A stretch of 64,000 bases of DNA from contig NZ_LN651337.1 in assembly GCF_000826145.2 (NCBI RefSeq), forward strand, positions 1,561,945 through 1,625,944, given 5' to 3'. The notes beneath the pieces are model-generated. The model did no database searches and was not told the DNA's origin. It saw only the letters and a list, made by a program, of their open reading frames with translations. The DNA comes from Sporosarcina koreensis (GTDB lineage: Bacteria; Bacillota; Bacilli; Bacillales_A; Planococcaceae). Both the position numbers and the translations under genes were made by a program. Positions 51,052-58,789 of this stretch are shown one piece after another; the first letter of the stretch is position 1; every line of letters begins with the position of its first letter.

Positions 51052-51873
51052 TCACCGGATGTTGTTGACCAGGCCGAGCATCTGATCAGCGATGGAGACC
51101 GTACGTGAGTTGAATTGATACGATCGCTGGACGTTGATGAGGTCTGTCATTTCTTTTTGATAGTCCACGTTGGAACCTTCGAGCGCCCCCTGCCGGATGG
51201 CAATCTCCGATTCCGCAGCTCCAGTAAGTTCTGTTAAAATATCCGCTTCCGTGACGCCGAGTTCATCCAGATTGTCCGGCACTTTGAAATGTGTCGACGA
51301 CAGCCGCGTCATCAGGTTCGGCCGCTCCATGCGTGTGATGCCCAGGGTGACCGTCTGTTCCGTGCCGTCCGCCCGTCTTGCCGTCAGCACACCGCCGTCC
51401 CGCAATTCGAAGTCAGCAACCGTTCCGGTGAAGGAGATCGGTCTGCCAGTACTGTCCGCGACTGCATTGCCTTCCCCGTCGACGAGCGCCGTCCGGTTCC
51501 CGTCAGGCGACAGGTAGAAGTTCCCCTGGCGCGTGTAGACGGTCTCCCCTCCTGCGAGTACATTGAAATACTGTTTCGGCTCCGTCAGCGCAAAGTCGAG
51601 ATTCCGGTCCGTCGGCTGAAGAGTGCCGACTTTCCAGTTCATCTGCGTCTGGGCAAGCATCGCACCGACACCATAGCGGATGCCTGCAGGCGTTTCGCGC
51701 GGTGCCTTGTCCGCCTTGTCATTATTGAACTGCTGGTAGAGCATCTCCTGGAAGCTCGCCTGGTTCGCCTTATAGCCGTGTGTCGTCAGGTTGGACAGGT
51801 TATTGCCGATCATATCGATATTGTTCTGCAGCTGGTTCATGGTGTTGACAGCTGTTGTCATCGTTCGGATCAT
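51052..51873 (-). CDS. flhP: Flagellar hook-basal body protein FlhP
   Basis: The 273-residue FlgG-like rod/hook protein begins MIRTMTTAVNTMNQLQNNIDMIGNNLSNLTTHGYK, the conserved N-terminal coiled-coil motif. It ends with the matching C-terminal helix (VDYQKEMTDLINVQRSYQFNSRTV). Between them are beta domains. Tandem location after flhO and mbl matches FlhP. It is exported by the flagellar type III system. Confidence 0.9.
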   Translation of the reverse strand: MIRTMTTAVNTMNQLQNNIDMIGNNLSNLTTHGYKANQASFQEMLYQQFNNDKADKAPRETPAGIRYGVGAMLAQTQMNWKVGTLQPTDRNLDFALTEPKQYFNVLAGGETVYTRQGNFYLSPDGNRTALVDGEGNAVADSTGRPISFTGTVADFELRDGGVLTARRADGTEQTVTLGITRMERPNLMTRLSSTHFKVPDNLDELGVTEADILTELTGAAESEIAIRQGALEGSNVDYQKEMTDLINVQRSYQFNSRTVSIADQMLGLVNNIR

Positions 51874-51909
51874 CTCGGTTGACTCCTTTCACTCATGCAG
51901 CGGACGCGG

Positions 51910-52749
51910 TCAGCCATTGACCCGGCCCACTTCGGACACCGTTTTTTCCATGCTGCGGTCATACGCCTGAAGCACTTTCTGGTTCGCTTCGAACGCGCGG
52001 TAGGCCGTCATCATATCCGTCATCGTGCGGGCGGCATCGACATTCGACTGTTCGACGAACCCCTGCTGGAACGAATAGGTGACGCCGTCTGCATCTGCTG
52101 CGTCCGGCAGGTCCTCTGATGCATAGAACAGACCGTTATCACGCTTTGCGAGCGTCTCCGGCTGTGCGGCGAAACCGATGCCGAGACGGATGCCCTGTCC
52201 GGCGCCGCCATAGGAGATGACGCCTTCGGGCGAAACATCGAAGTCATCGTCCGGCAGCTGGATGCGCTGACCGCGGTCATCGAGCACGTAGTTTCCGGAA
52301 GCATTCGTCAGGTAGCCTTCCGCGTTGAGGGCAAAGTTCCCGTTTTTCGTGTAGGCCCGTTCCCCGCCCGGCCCTTCGAGTGTGTAGAACACGGCGCCCG
52401 GACGTCCTGTTTCTTCATCGACAGGCAGTGAGCCGTCGATGAGGGCGATATCCGTCGTCAGTTCCGTTTCGCGGAGCTGGCCCTGCGTGAACAGCGGGGC
52501 TGTCTCCTGCATGTACGTCCCGGTGGACAGCTGTCCGACCGGGCGCAGCCCTTTCATCTGAAACCGGTTCTCGACCGGGATCTTCGCCGTCTCGAGGCTG
52601 GACAGAAGCATTTCCGGGAATGACCGGATGGATGACTGCTCGGCCTTGAATCCGGGGGTATTGGCGTTCGCCATATTATTTGAAAGCATTTCGGTTCTGC
52701 GCTGCTGTGCAATCATGCCGGAACCGGCTGTATAGAATCCACGGAACAT
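51910..52749 (-). CDS. flhO: Flagellar hook-basal body protein FlhO
   Basis: Start ATG 52749 (MFRGFYTAGSGM) lies eight bases after AGGAGG. The 279-residue product has the flagellar N-terminal motif RTEMLSNNMANANTPGFK and C-terminal AARTMTDMMTAYRAFEANQKVLQ. It is the partner of FlhP, 37 bp upstream. In B. subtilis both are distal rod proteins transcribed after mbl. Confidence 0.9.
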   Translation of the reverse strand: MFRGFYTAGSGMIAQQRRTEMLSNNMANANTPGFKAEQSSIRSFPEMLLSSLETAKIPVENRFQMKGLRPVGQLSTGTYMQETAPLFTQGQLRETELTTDIALIDGSLPVDEETGRPGAVFYTLEGPGGERAYTKNGNFALNAEGYLTNASGNYVLDDRGQRIQLPDDDFDVSPEGVISYGGAGQGIRLGIGFAAQPETLAKRDNGLFYASEDLPDAADADGVTYSFQQGFVEQSNVDAARTMTDMMTAYRAFEANQKVLQAYDRSMEKTVSEVGRVNG

Positions 52750-52800
52750 CCGCTCCGCCTCCTTTGTGCTGTGATGCAAATGGTCCAGTGGCTGCTGTCT

Positions 52801-53796
52801 TCAAGATTTCCTGCGTTTTTTATCCAGGCTGTCGAGCATGATGCCTGTCCCTTTCGCCACACAGGCAAGCGGATCCTCTGCTGTGAATACCGGTACTTTG
52901 AGCTCTTCTGCAAGCAGCTGATCGAGTCCGCGGAGCAGTGCGCCGCCCCCTGTAAGGATGATGCCGCGGTCGATGATGTCCGCGGACAGTTCCGGCGGTG
53001 TCTTCTCGAGCACGTTCTTCGCGGTGTGGAGGATCCAGGCGACCGATTCCTCCATCGCATCGCTGACCTCCTTCGACGTGATGGTCACTGTGCGCGGAAG
53101 TCCGGAGACAAGATCGCGCCCGCGGATGGCCAGCTCTTTTTCTTCGCCGCCCGGGAACAGCGACGTGACGGCGATTTTGACGTCTTCAGCGGTGCGTTCC
53201 CCGATCAGCAATTTATGGTTTTTCTTGATGGATTGGATGATATCGTTATCGAACGTATTGCCGGCGATCTTGATGGATGCGGAGGTGACGATATCCCCCA
53301 TGGAGAGCACTGCGACGTCCGTCGTCCCGCCGCCGATGTCGATGACCATGTTGCCGCTCGGCTGGTAGATGTCCATGCCGGCGCCAATTGCTGCGACTTT
53401 CGGTTCGGCTTCCAGGAATACCTGGCGGCCGCCTGATTTCTGGACGGCTTCCTTGATGGCCTTCTGTTCGACGCTTGTGACATCGGTCGGACAGCAGATC
53501 AGGATGCGGGGCTTCGAGAACCAGCCTCTGACCTTCAGACGGTCGATGAACCCTTTCAGCATCGCTTCGGTGCTGTCGAAATCAGCGATGACACCGTCTT
53601 TCAAGGGACGCATGACCTGGATATTACCGGGGGTGCGGCCGATCATCCGGTGCGCTTCCTCCCCGACCGCCACCATGCTTTTCGCTGCAGGATCGACTGC
53701 GACCACGGATGGTTCGTTCAGTTCGATCCCTTTTCCTTTCACATGTATCAGTACATTGGATGTACCCAGGTCAATGCCGATATCTTTCGCAAACAT
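52801..53796 (-). CDS. mbl: MreB-like actin homologue Mbl
   Basis: The 331-residue actin-fold protein has DIGIDLGTSNVLIHVKGKGI (phosphate 1), VIDIGGGTTDVAVLSMGDIV (phosphate 2) and GIILTGGGALLRGLD (adenosine). It polymerises under the membrane to guide sidewall synthesis. Location between spoIIID and flhO identifies it as Mbl rather than MreB or MreBH. Confidence 0.95.
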   Translation of the reverse strand: MFAKDIGIDLGTSNVLIHVKGKGIELNEPSVVAVDPAAKSMVAVGEEAHRMIGRTPGNIQVMRPLKDGVIADFDSTEAMLKGFIDRLKVRGWFSKPRILICCPTDVTSVEQKAIKEAVQKSGGRQVFLEAEPKVAAIGAGMDIYQPSGNMVIDIGGGTTDVAVLSMGDIVTSASIKIAGNTFDNDIIQSIKKNHKLLIGERTAEDVKIAVTSLFPGGEEKELAIRGRDLVSGLPRTVTITSKEVSDAMEESVAWILHTAKNVLEKTPPELSADIIDRGIILTGGGALLRGLDQLLAEELKVPVFTAEDPLACVAKGTGIMLDSLDKKRRKS

Positions 53797-53873
53797 CTCA
53801 TCCCTGCCCCTTCCGTTCGTCCGGCCGGTAAATTGGAAATTTACACGTTCTCCTAACTTAACATTTTATCACA

Positions 53874-53892
53874 ATGTTCTTCAAAAGAACAT
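53874..53892. promoter_or_regulatory. Perfect palindrome in the mbl upstream region
   Basis: ATGTTCTT, CAA, AAGAACAT form a perfect 8-bp inverted repeat in an AT-rich stretch about 80 bp upstream of mbl, between the spoIIID terminator and a possible -10 (TAAAAT). It has no T tail, so it is more likely a protein site than a terminator. Confidence 0.4.
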
Positions 53893-53964
53893 AATAAGTG
53901 CCGAATTTCGCTGATTCGGCGCACTCGGCCAGGGCTGTCCGGCCGCCTTCCTGAAATCCCCGCG

Positions 53965-53999
53965 AAAAAGCGGACCAGCTGTGCCGCTAGTCCGCTTTT
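53965..53999 (-). terminator. Terminator overlapping the spoIIID stop
   Basis: AAAAGCGGAC and GTCCGCTTTTT pair on the minus strand around a 14-base loop. The TAG stop falls at the base of the stem. Confidence 0.8.
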
Positions 54000-54271
54000 G
54001 TGTCGGTTTCGATCAGTTTCTGCTGTTCCATTTTCCATTTCTGGCGTGTAGCTTCGCCGCCTCTCAGATGGCGGATGGATTTGTGGTAGGCCAGCACCTT
54101 GGCGACGTCTTCCGATAATGCGGAATCGATGTTGGGCAGCCGTTCCGTCAGGTCTTTGTGGATCGTGCTTTTCGAGTAGCCCGTTGCTTTTGCGAGTGCC
54201 CGCACCGTGAGTCCCGTTTCGATCAGCAGGTTGCCGAGGCGAACGCTGCGCCTCCGAATTTGTTCGTGCAC
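53987..54271 (-). CDS. spoIIID: Sporulation transcriptional regulator SpoIIID
   Basis: The 94-residue protein has the SpoIIID helix-turn-helix (VRALAKATGYSKSTIHKDLTERLP, about 23-46) and the diagnostic HKSIRHLRGGEATRQK. It starts with GTG. SpoIIID controls mother-cell genes during engulfment. It is close to the usual 93 residues and lies directly upstream of mbl, as in Bacillus. Confidence 0.95.
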   Translation of the reverse strand: MHEQIRRRSVRLGNLLIETGLTVRALAKATGYSKSTIHKDLTERLPNIDSALSEDVAKVLAYHKSIRHLRGGEATRQKWKMEQQKLIETDTKAD

Positions 54272-54367
54272 ACCCTCTTCCTTTCTCGTCGTCCATTTGT
54301 TCTTTCACTGTATGCGGCAGGCTGGGGGTGTATTCCTTTTGGGGGCTGGGTGCTGGGTCGTTGGTGT

Positions 54368-54510
54368 GTGGTTTCTTGAGCGGTTGTGTAGTTTGCTTGA
54401 GCGGTTCTCTCCCTTATTTGAGCGGTGGGAGGCTGGGCTTGAGCGGTTCTGCGTTCGCTTGAGCGGTTCTCCCTCTCTCTTGAGCGTTGCAGTCCCCTGC
54501 TTGAGCGCCG
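54368..54510 (+). repeat. TTGAGCGGTT-variant array
   Basis: Seven units of the CTTGAGCGGTT class with a 20-21 bp period, the same variant as at 37905-38035. It lies upstream of spoIIID, in plus orientation, opposite to the gene. Confidence 0.88.
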
Positions 54511-54529
54511 TCGCTCGCTCCGACGACGG

Positions 54530-54660
54530 CACTGACAGAAAAGGCGCAGCGGCAGCGGAGCCCGACAAGTCAGTCTTGGTTTTGATTTGGTGAAGGGCAT
54601 GATGCGCGAGCGGGTGACTGCCTGGCAATGATGGTTCCCCGCGAGATGGGGTGTGTGGCG
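54530..54660 (+). repeat. Core module, copy near spoIIID
   Basis: GACAGAAAAGGCGCAGCGG then CAGCGGAGCCCGACAAG, with two AGCGG. The remainder (GGTTTTGATTTGGTG, GGGCATGATGCGCGAGCGGG) has diverged from the copies at 28148 and 32363. Confidence 0.75.
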
Positions 54661-54671
54661 CTGTCTCGAAC

Positions 54672-54738
54672 AGGGTGTCTGTGCACGCCACAATTCGCGG
54701 AAGGACGCGAATGGCTGCCGTGCACAGGCACCCTGGGG
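54672..54738 (+). repeat. Hairpin repeat element, copy f
   Basis: Left arm GGGTGTCTGTGCACGCCAC, inner stem ATTCGCG/CGCGAAT, loop GAAGGA, right arm GCCGTGCACAGGCACCCTGG. It is one of the best-preserved copies, and arm substitutions (GTGTC/GGCAC) are partly compensatory. Confidence 0.85.
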
Positions 54739-54744
54739 AGTTCG

Positions 54745-54930
54745 GCGGAATCGGTCGGGTTGGATGCTGGAACGGGCGGGTTGGATGCTGGAACGGGCGG
54801 GTTGCATGACGGAACGGGCGGGTCTGTACACCGGATTGGGCGGGTTCAACCTTGAAACGGGCGGGTTGCTGCTGGAAACGGGCGGGTTCATCTCCGAAAC
54901 GGGCGGGTCGGTCGTCGAGTGGAGCGCTTC
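54745..54930 (+). repeat. AACGGGCGGGTT-variant array
   Basis: Eight to nine units such as GGAACGGGCGGGTTGGATGCT, 20-22 bp long, in plus orientation. The array directly follows hairpin f and ends with a GTGGAGCGCTT unit before the spoIIQ terminator. Confidence 0.88.
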
Positions 54931-54942
54931 ACCGACGCACGC

Positions 54943-54970
54943 AAAAAAGCCTGCCGGAGGGGGCAGGCTG
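54943..54970 (-). terminator. Terminator of spoIIQ
   Basis: AGCCTGCC and GGCAGGCT form the stem; on the minus strand six T residues follow, eight bases past the stop. Confidence 0.85.
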
Positions 54971-54977
54971 GATGTGG

Positions 54978-55646
54978 TTATTGGAAAGCCAGGAACGAAT
55001 GCGGGTTGACCGCGACGTTGTCTTTCTGGACTTCGAAGTGCAGGTGGATGCCGGCAGCTGCGTTCCATTCGTTTTCCGCCGTTGTCGCGAGCACTTCACC
55101 TTGCTGGATTTCGTCGCCCTCTTTCACCAGGATGCCGGTGACGGAGCGGTAGATCGTCTTCAGGCCGTCTTTGTGCGAGAGTACGATTTCGTCGCCTTGG
55201 AACGGATCGGAAATGATTTTATCGACTTTCCCGCTCATGGCTGCGACGACTTCGAATGGCTGGCCGCCGACGGACAGTGTCACACCTTCGTTCGTCACGT
55301 ATTGCTGCTTGAAGACCAGCAATGCGTTTTCACGTGTGGCTGCGTCAGCTTCCGGATCGTAGAAATCTTGTAAAATAGCGACTTGGTCAAGCAGGTCTTC
55401 CTTGAATGGATACTTCAGATTCTCGGCTTTGGCGTTCGTTTCAACGGTGACGCCTCCTTTGTCCTTGCCTGTTTCTTTCTCGACTGCAGCCTGCTGCGGT
55501 GCTTCCGTCTTATTCAGTGCATTGTATCCCCAGACCATTCCAACGAACAACACAGCGAAACTTGCATAGACGGCGGGCCAGAACCAGTTGCTTTTCGTGC
55601 TCTTGTTTTTCTGAGAAGGGGCTTTCGGTTTTTTTTCTTCTCCCAT
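54978..55646 (-). CDS. spoIIQ: SpoIIQ-like M23-fold sporulation protein
   Basis: Start ATG 55646 (MGEEKKP) follows TGAGGTGATC. The 222-residue protein has a cytoplasmic Lys-rich N-terminus, one transmembrane helix (about 31-52) and a LytM/M23 domain (about 120-222). The domain keeps GIHLHFEV but has YRSV where active LytM enzymes have YGHL and lacks the HxxxD ligand pair, so it should be catalytically dead, as in B. subtilis SpoIIQ. SpoIIQ in the forespore membrane binds SpoIIIAH across the intermembrane space during engulfment. Confidence 0.88.
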   Translation of the reverse strand: MGEEKKPKAPSQKNKSTKSNWFWPAVYASFAVLFVGMVWGYNALNKTEAPQQAAVEKETGKDKGGVTVETNAKAENLKYPFKEDLLDQVAILQDFYDPEADAATRENALLVFKQQYVTNEGVTLSVGGQPFEVVAAMSGKVDKIISDPFQGDEIVLSHKDGLKTIYRSVTGILVKEGDEIQQGEVLATTAENEWNAAAGIHLHFEVQKDNVAVNPHSFLAFQ

Positions 55647-55677
55647 TATGATCACCTCACTCGCTATTCTCTGCAAG

Positions 55678-56628
55678 TTACGGTGTTTTTAAACATTCGC
55701 TTTCCGGCTTCTCGAATTTTTTTATCTGCGTCCCGGTATAGTAGTGTCCGACGATCTGCTCGGCAGTCCAGCCCTTCTTGGCATAGGCTTCTGCGCCGTT
55801 CTGGCTCATGCCGACACCGTGGCCGTACCCTTTCGTCGTAATATGGACGACCTTGTTGGTCACATCGAATCCGATGTTGAAATCGGTGGAGGCGAGCCCG
55901 AGGCGTTCACGGATATCCCGGCCGGTGAATTCAGCCGTCCCCGATATGACTTTCTGGACACGGCCTGTTTCGTTGCGGACCAGCTGGAGTGCGCGGAAAT
56001 CAGCTTCTTTCCATGAAACCCCGAGCTTTGCATTCCATTCACTGAGCGGCATGTCCTTCTTGCGCTCAATCTCCTCGGAGACCGTCTGTTCGTCCGGACT
56101 CTCCACACTCTGCAAATACGGGATCGGGCTGCCTGTGAAGTTCTCGGCGGTTTCCGTCTGGCCGTTCGACGTGGAGAAGAACATGGCAGTGATCATTTCA
56201 TTCTCGTGTACGAGGACTTTGCCCGCCGTGGCCTCCACAGCATCCCGTATTTTCTTTTCGTTCTCCTTGAACGCCTTGCCCCAGCGTTCTTTCCGCTGCT
56301 TCTCACTGGAATAGACTTGTGCGCTGACATCGCGGCCGATCGGTTTCGTCCCTTCCGCCGTTTCCTTCAGGGCATAGGTCCGCGCGGCGATCGCCTGCGC
56401 CTTGAGGGCTTCCGGCGAGTAGGACACCGGCATTTCGGAAGCGACGACGCCGATGATGTACTCTTCCAGCTGCAGGGGCTTGTCCTCTCCTTCCACTGTA
56501 ATCTCGGCCTGGCATACAGCCGGTCCGGGGGTTGCCGACGCGCGGTCCGGCGGTTTGTCCTTGGCATTCAGCAAGATCGGAATGAAAAAGAGCAAGATGA
56601 TGAATACTGCTGCTAATCGTTTGTCCAT
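55678..56628 (-). CDS. spoIID: Stage II sporulation protein D (lytic transglycosylase)
   Basis: The 316-residue protein has an N-terminal membrane anchor (4-21) and the SpoIID domain (ASEMPVSYSPEALKAQAIAARTYAL with the probable catalytic Glu, SAQVYSS, STSNGQTE, GYGHGVGMSQNGAEAYA). SpoIID cleaves glycan strands during engulfment with SpoIIM and SpoIIP. The ribosome binding site before the ATG is weak. It lies between murA and spoIIQ as in Bacillus. Confidence 0.95.
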   Translation of the reverse strand: MDKRLAAVFIILLFFIPILLNAKDKPPDRASATPGPAVCQAEITVEGEDKPLQLEEYIIGVVASEMPVSYSPEALKAQAIAARTYALKETAEGTKPIGRDVSAQVYSSEKQRKERWGKAFKENEKKIRDAVEATAGKVLVHENEMITAMFFSTSNGQTETAENFTGSPIPYLQSVESPDEQTVSEEIERKKDMPLSEWNAKLGVSWKEADFRALQLVRNETGRVQKVISGTAEFTGRDIRERLGLASTDFNIGFDVTNKVVHITTKGYGHGVGMSQNGAEAYAKKGWTAEQIVGHYYTGTQIKKFEKPESECLKTP

Positions 56629-56700
56629 GCCGCATTCTATGCAGCACAGCCCTAGCTTATTCGCAGCAGTCAGCTGGGCGCCCTGCTGTTTCCATCCAAT

Positions 56701-56733
56701 GAAAAAGCTGTCCCCCGGTGATGGAGGACAGCC
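56701..56733 (-). terminator. Terminator of murA
   Basis: GCTGTCC and GGACAGC pair around a 12-base loop; on the minus strand TTTTTC follows. It starts eight bases past the murA stop. Confidence 0.8.
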
Positions 56734-56740
56734 AATAGTA

Positions 56741-58042
56741 TTATGAATGCACGATTTCGGAATCTGCTGTTTCGGATTGGGAAGAAACGCGTTCGATGTC
56801 CGCGCCGAGTGCTTTCAGTTTGTGATGGAAATTGACGTAGCCGCGGTCCAGGTGGACGAGCTCCGTGACACGTGTCACGCCGTCTGCGACGAGGCCGGCC
56901 AAGATGAGGGCGGCAGCAGCACGCAGGTCGGTCGCTGCCACTTCAGCGCCCTGCAGCTTCGATGGTCCGTTCATGATGACGGAACGGCCTTCGATTTTGA
57001 TGTCGGCATTCATGCGGCGGAATTCCTCCACATGCATGAACCGGTTCTCGAATACGGTTTCCGTCAAGACGCCTGTTCCTTCAGCTTTCAGCATGAGTGC
57101 CATCATCTGGGACTGCATATCTGTCGGGAATCCAGGGTGCGGCATCGTCTTCAAATCGACCGACTTCAGCGGGTGCTCGGCCGTAATGCGGATGCCTTCG
57201 TCAAGCTCGGTGATCACGACACCCATTTCCTGCAGTTTGGAAATCAGGGCAGCATTGTGCTCAGGCAAAGCGTTTTCGATCGTCACATCTCCGCCTGTAA
57301 TCGCTGCAGCAACCATGAATGTACCTGTTTCGATGCGGTCCGGGATGATATTATGGACAGCGCCTTTCAAGTACGGCACCCCTTCGATACGGATGACATC
57401 AGTACCGGCACCGATCACACGGCCGCCCATCTCATTGATGAAGTTCGCAAGGTCCACGATCTCCGGCTCTTTTGCGGCGTTTTCGATCGTCGTCGTCCCT
57501 TTCGCGAGGGCGGCAGCTGTCATGATGTTTTCAGTCGCTCCGACACTCGGGAAATCGAGATAGATCTTGGCGCCTTTCAAGCCGCCGTTCGCACGTGCTT
57601 CGACGAAGCCGTGTCCAAAGGAAATTTCAGCGCCCATCGCTTCGAAGCCTTTCAGGTGCTGGTCGATCGGACGTGATCCGATCGCACAGCCGCCGGGCAT
57701 TGCCACGCGTGCAAACCCATTGCGTGCAAGCAGAGGACCCATTACCAAGATGGATGCACGCATTTTACGGACGTATTCGAACTGTGCTTCGCTCGTCAGT
57801 GTCTCGGTCGAGTCGATGATCAGCTCGCCTTCCTCCGGCTTATAGTCCGTTTTCGCATATAAGCTTTTCAGCACTTCGTTGATCGTGCGGACATCCGACA
57901 GATTCGGCACTTCCCGAATGATGTTTACACCTTCCGTTGCAAGCAGGGCAGCGGCAAGGATCGGGAGTACTGCGTTTTTAGCCCCTTCCACGCGCACCGT
58001 CCCGTGCAGCTGCCGTCCACCATTAATAATAATTTTATCCAA
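56741..58042 (-). CDS. murA: UDP-N-acetylglucosamine 1-carboxyvinyltransferase MurA
   Basis: The 433-residue EPSP-synthase fold enzyme begins [31 protein letters not shown]. It keeps the catalytic loop Cys in [16 protein letters not shown], so it should be fosfomycin-sensitive. It transfers enolpyruvate to UDP-GlcNAc, the first committed step of peptidoglycan synthesis. It starts with TTG after GGAGGGG; two candidate promoters lie upstream. By position it is the MurAA paralogue. Confidence 0.96.
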   Translation of the reverse strand: MDKIIINGGRQLHGTVRVEGAKNAVLPILAAALLATEGVNIIREVPNLSDVRTINEVLKSLYAKTDYKPEEGELIIDSTETLTSEAQFEYVRKMRASILVMGPLLARNGFARVAMPGGCAIGSRPIDQHLKGFEAMGAEISFGHGFVEARANGGLKGAKIYLDFPSVGATENIMTAAALAKGTTTIENAAKEPEIVDLANFINEMGGRVIGAGTDVIRIEGVPYLKGAVHNIIPDRIETGTFMVAAAITGGDVTIENALPEHNAALISKLQEMGVVITELDEGIRITAEHPLKSVDLKTMPHPGFPTDMQSQMMALMLKAEGTGVLTETVFENRFMHVEEFRRMNADIKIEGRSVIMNGPSKLQGAEVAATDLRAAAALILAGLVADGVTRVTELVHLDRGYVNFHHKLKALGADIERVSSQSETADSEIVHS

Positions 58043-58063
58043 AACAAGCCCCTCCGACTCAAA

Positions 58064-58092
58064 GTTATAATTCGTTCCCGTGTCATTGTCAA
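58064..58092 (-). promoter_or_regulatory. Proximal murA promoter
   Basis: On the minus strand TTGACA (58087-58092), 17 bp, TATAAC (58064-58069). The start site would be about 15 bases before GGAGGGG. Confidence 0.75.
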
Positions 58093-58157
58093 AGTCATTG
58101 TGTATCGATGAAAACTTAAATTAGTAATCTGATAGAAAAATCAACCAAACTCAGTCC

Positions 58158-58186
58158 ATTGTACAACGTACCGCATCGGTTCACAA
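58158..58186 (-). promoter_or_regulatory. Distal murA promoter
   Basis: On the minus strand TTGTGA (58181-58186), 17 bp, TACAAT (58158-58163), about 95 bp upstream of the proximal promoter. Confidence 0.5.
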
Positions 58187-58402
58187 GCGTCATTGTGACT
58201 GTTTCCGACAAAAGACCGTCTCAGTCCATGATATGTATGCCTAAGAAGATCCGTGTGGGTGAATAGCTTACTCTTTTTCCCTCCAATATTACAAGGAGGT
58301 TACAGTCGTTTGGTTTCCCGACCGCCGTCCCGAGTAAACCTTTCTCATTGAATTATAATAATTCCGCCGCATCCCAGCTGTCTGCTGCCGATACGCTGAT
58401 AG
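58187..58402. other. Spacer where Bacillus carries ywmB
   Basis: No gene of useful length is present on either strand. AAGGAGG at about 58294 on the plus strand is followed only by a 13-codon frame. In B. subtilis ywmB lies between the DUF1146 gene and murAA; here it is absent. Confidence 0.5.
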
Positions 58403-58452
58403 TTCGTCTGATCGCCCCGGAGGCATGTATGCCTGCGCGGCGATCAGACGAA
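58403..58452. repeat. Long inverted repeat after the DUF1146 gene
   Basis: TTCGTCTGATCGCC (58403-58416) is perfectly complementary to 58439-58452, and AGGCAT-GT-ATGCCT forms an inner palindrome in the 22-base loop. It abuts the DUF1146 stop codon. There is no T run, so it may be a transcript stabiliser, a weak terminator or a protein site. Confidence 0.6.
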
Positions 58453-58686
58453 TCAGCCGAAGAAGAACGGCAGCCTCCCTGACCAGTAGGATATGTCCAA
58501 AAAGAAATTCGATACGGCCGAACCGATGGCAATGCTCAGCAGTATATACAGCAGCTGGGTTTGGAAGACCCGGTTTTTGCGGATGATCGCCTGCGGCATG
58601 ATGGCCTGCAGCGCGTAGAATGAGATGCCGATGAAAAAGATGTGAGATCCGATCGCAAGGAGCGGATTGACCCCGTAGATATCCAT
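58453..58686 (-). CDS. DUF1146 small membrane protein (YwzB-like)
   Basis: The 77-residue protein has two transmembrane helices (about 8-30 and 44-62) with IGSHIFFIGISFYALQAI and QLLYILLSIAIGSAVSNFFLDI, the DUF1146 pattern. It is always found near atpC and murA in Bacillales. Function unknown. Confidence 0.85.
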   Translation of the reverse strand: MDIYGVNPLLAIGSHIFFIGISFYALQAIMPQAIIRKNRVFQTQLLYILLSIAIGSAVSNFFLDISYWSGRLPFFFG

Positions 58687-58738
58687 ATGCTTCGTCTCTC
58701 CCTGCCTGCCCGGATGCTGTCCGGGTTGGTTTGTACGC

Positions 58739-58775
58739 TAAAAAACCGGACAGAAGGAAACCCTTCTGCCCGATT
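58739..58775 (-). terminator. Terminator of the atp operon
   Basis: CGGACAGAAGG and CCTTCTGCCCG pair around a four- to five-base loop; on the minus strand six T residues follow. It lies 15 bases beyond the atpC stop. Confidence 0.9.
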
Positions 58776-58789
58776 CGGTGTGATCCGCC

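Noticed and set aside
5127..54930. The 20-21 bp arrays as CRISPR loci
   Set aside because: Units are contiguous and degenerate, with no unique spacers of constant length and no cas genes in the window.
58316..58357. A 13-codon frame after AAGGAGG in the murA upstream spacer
   Set aside because: Too short and without a terminator; the AGGAGG could be chance.
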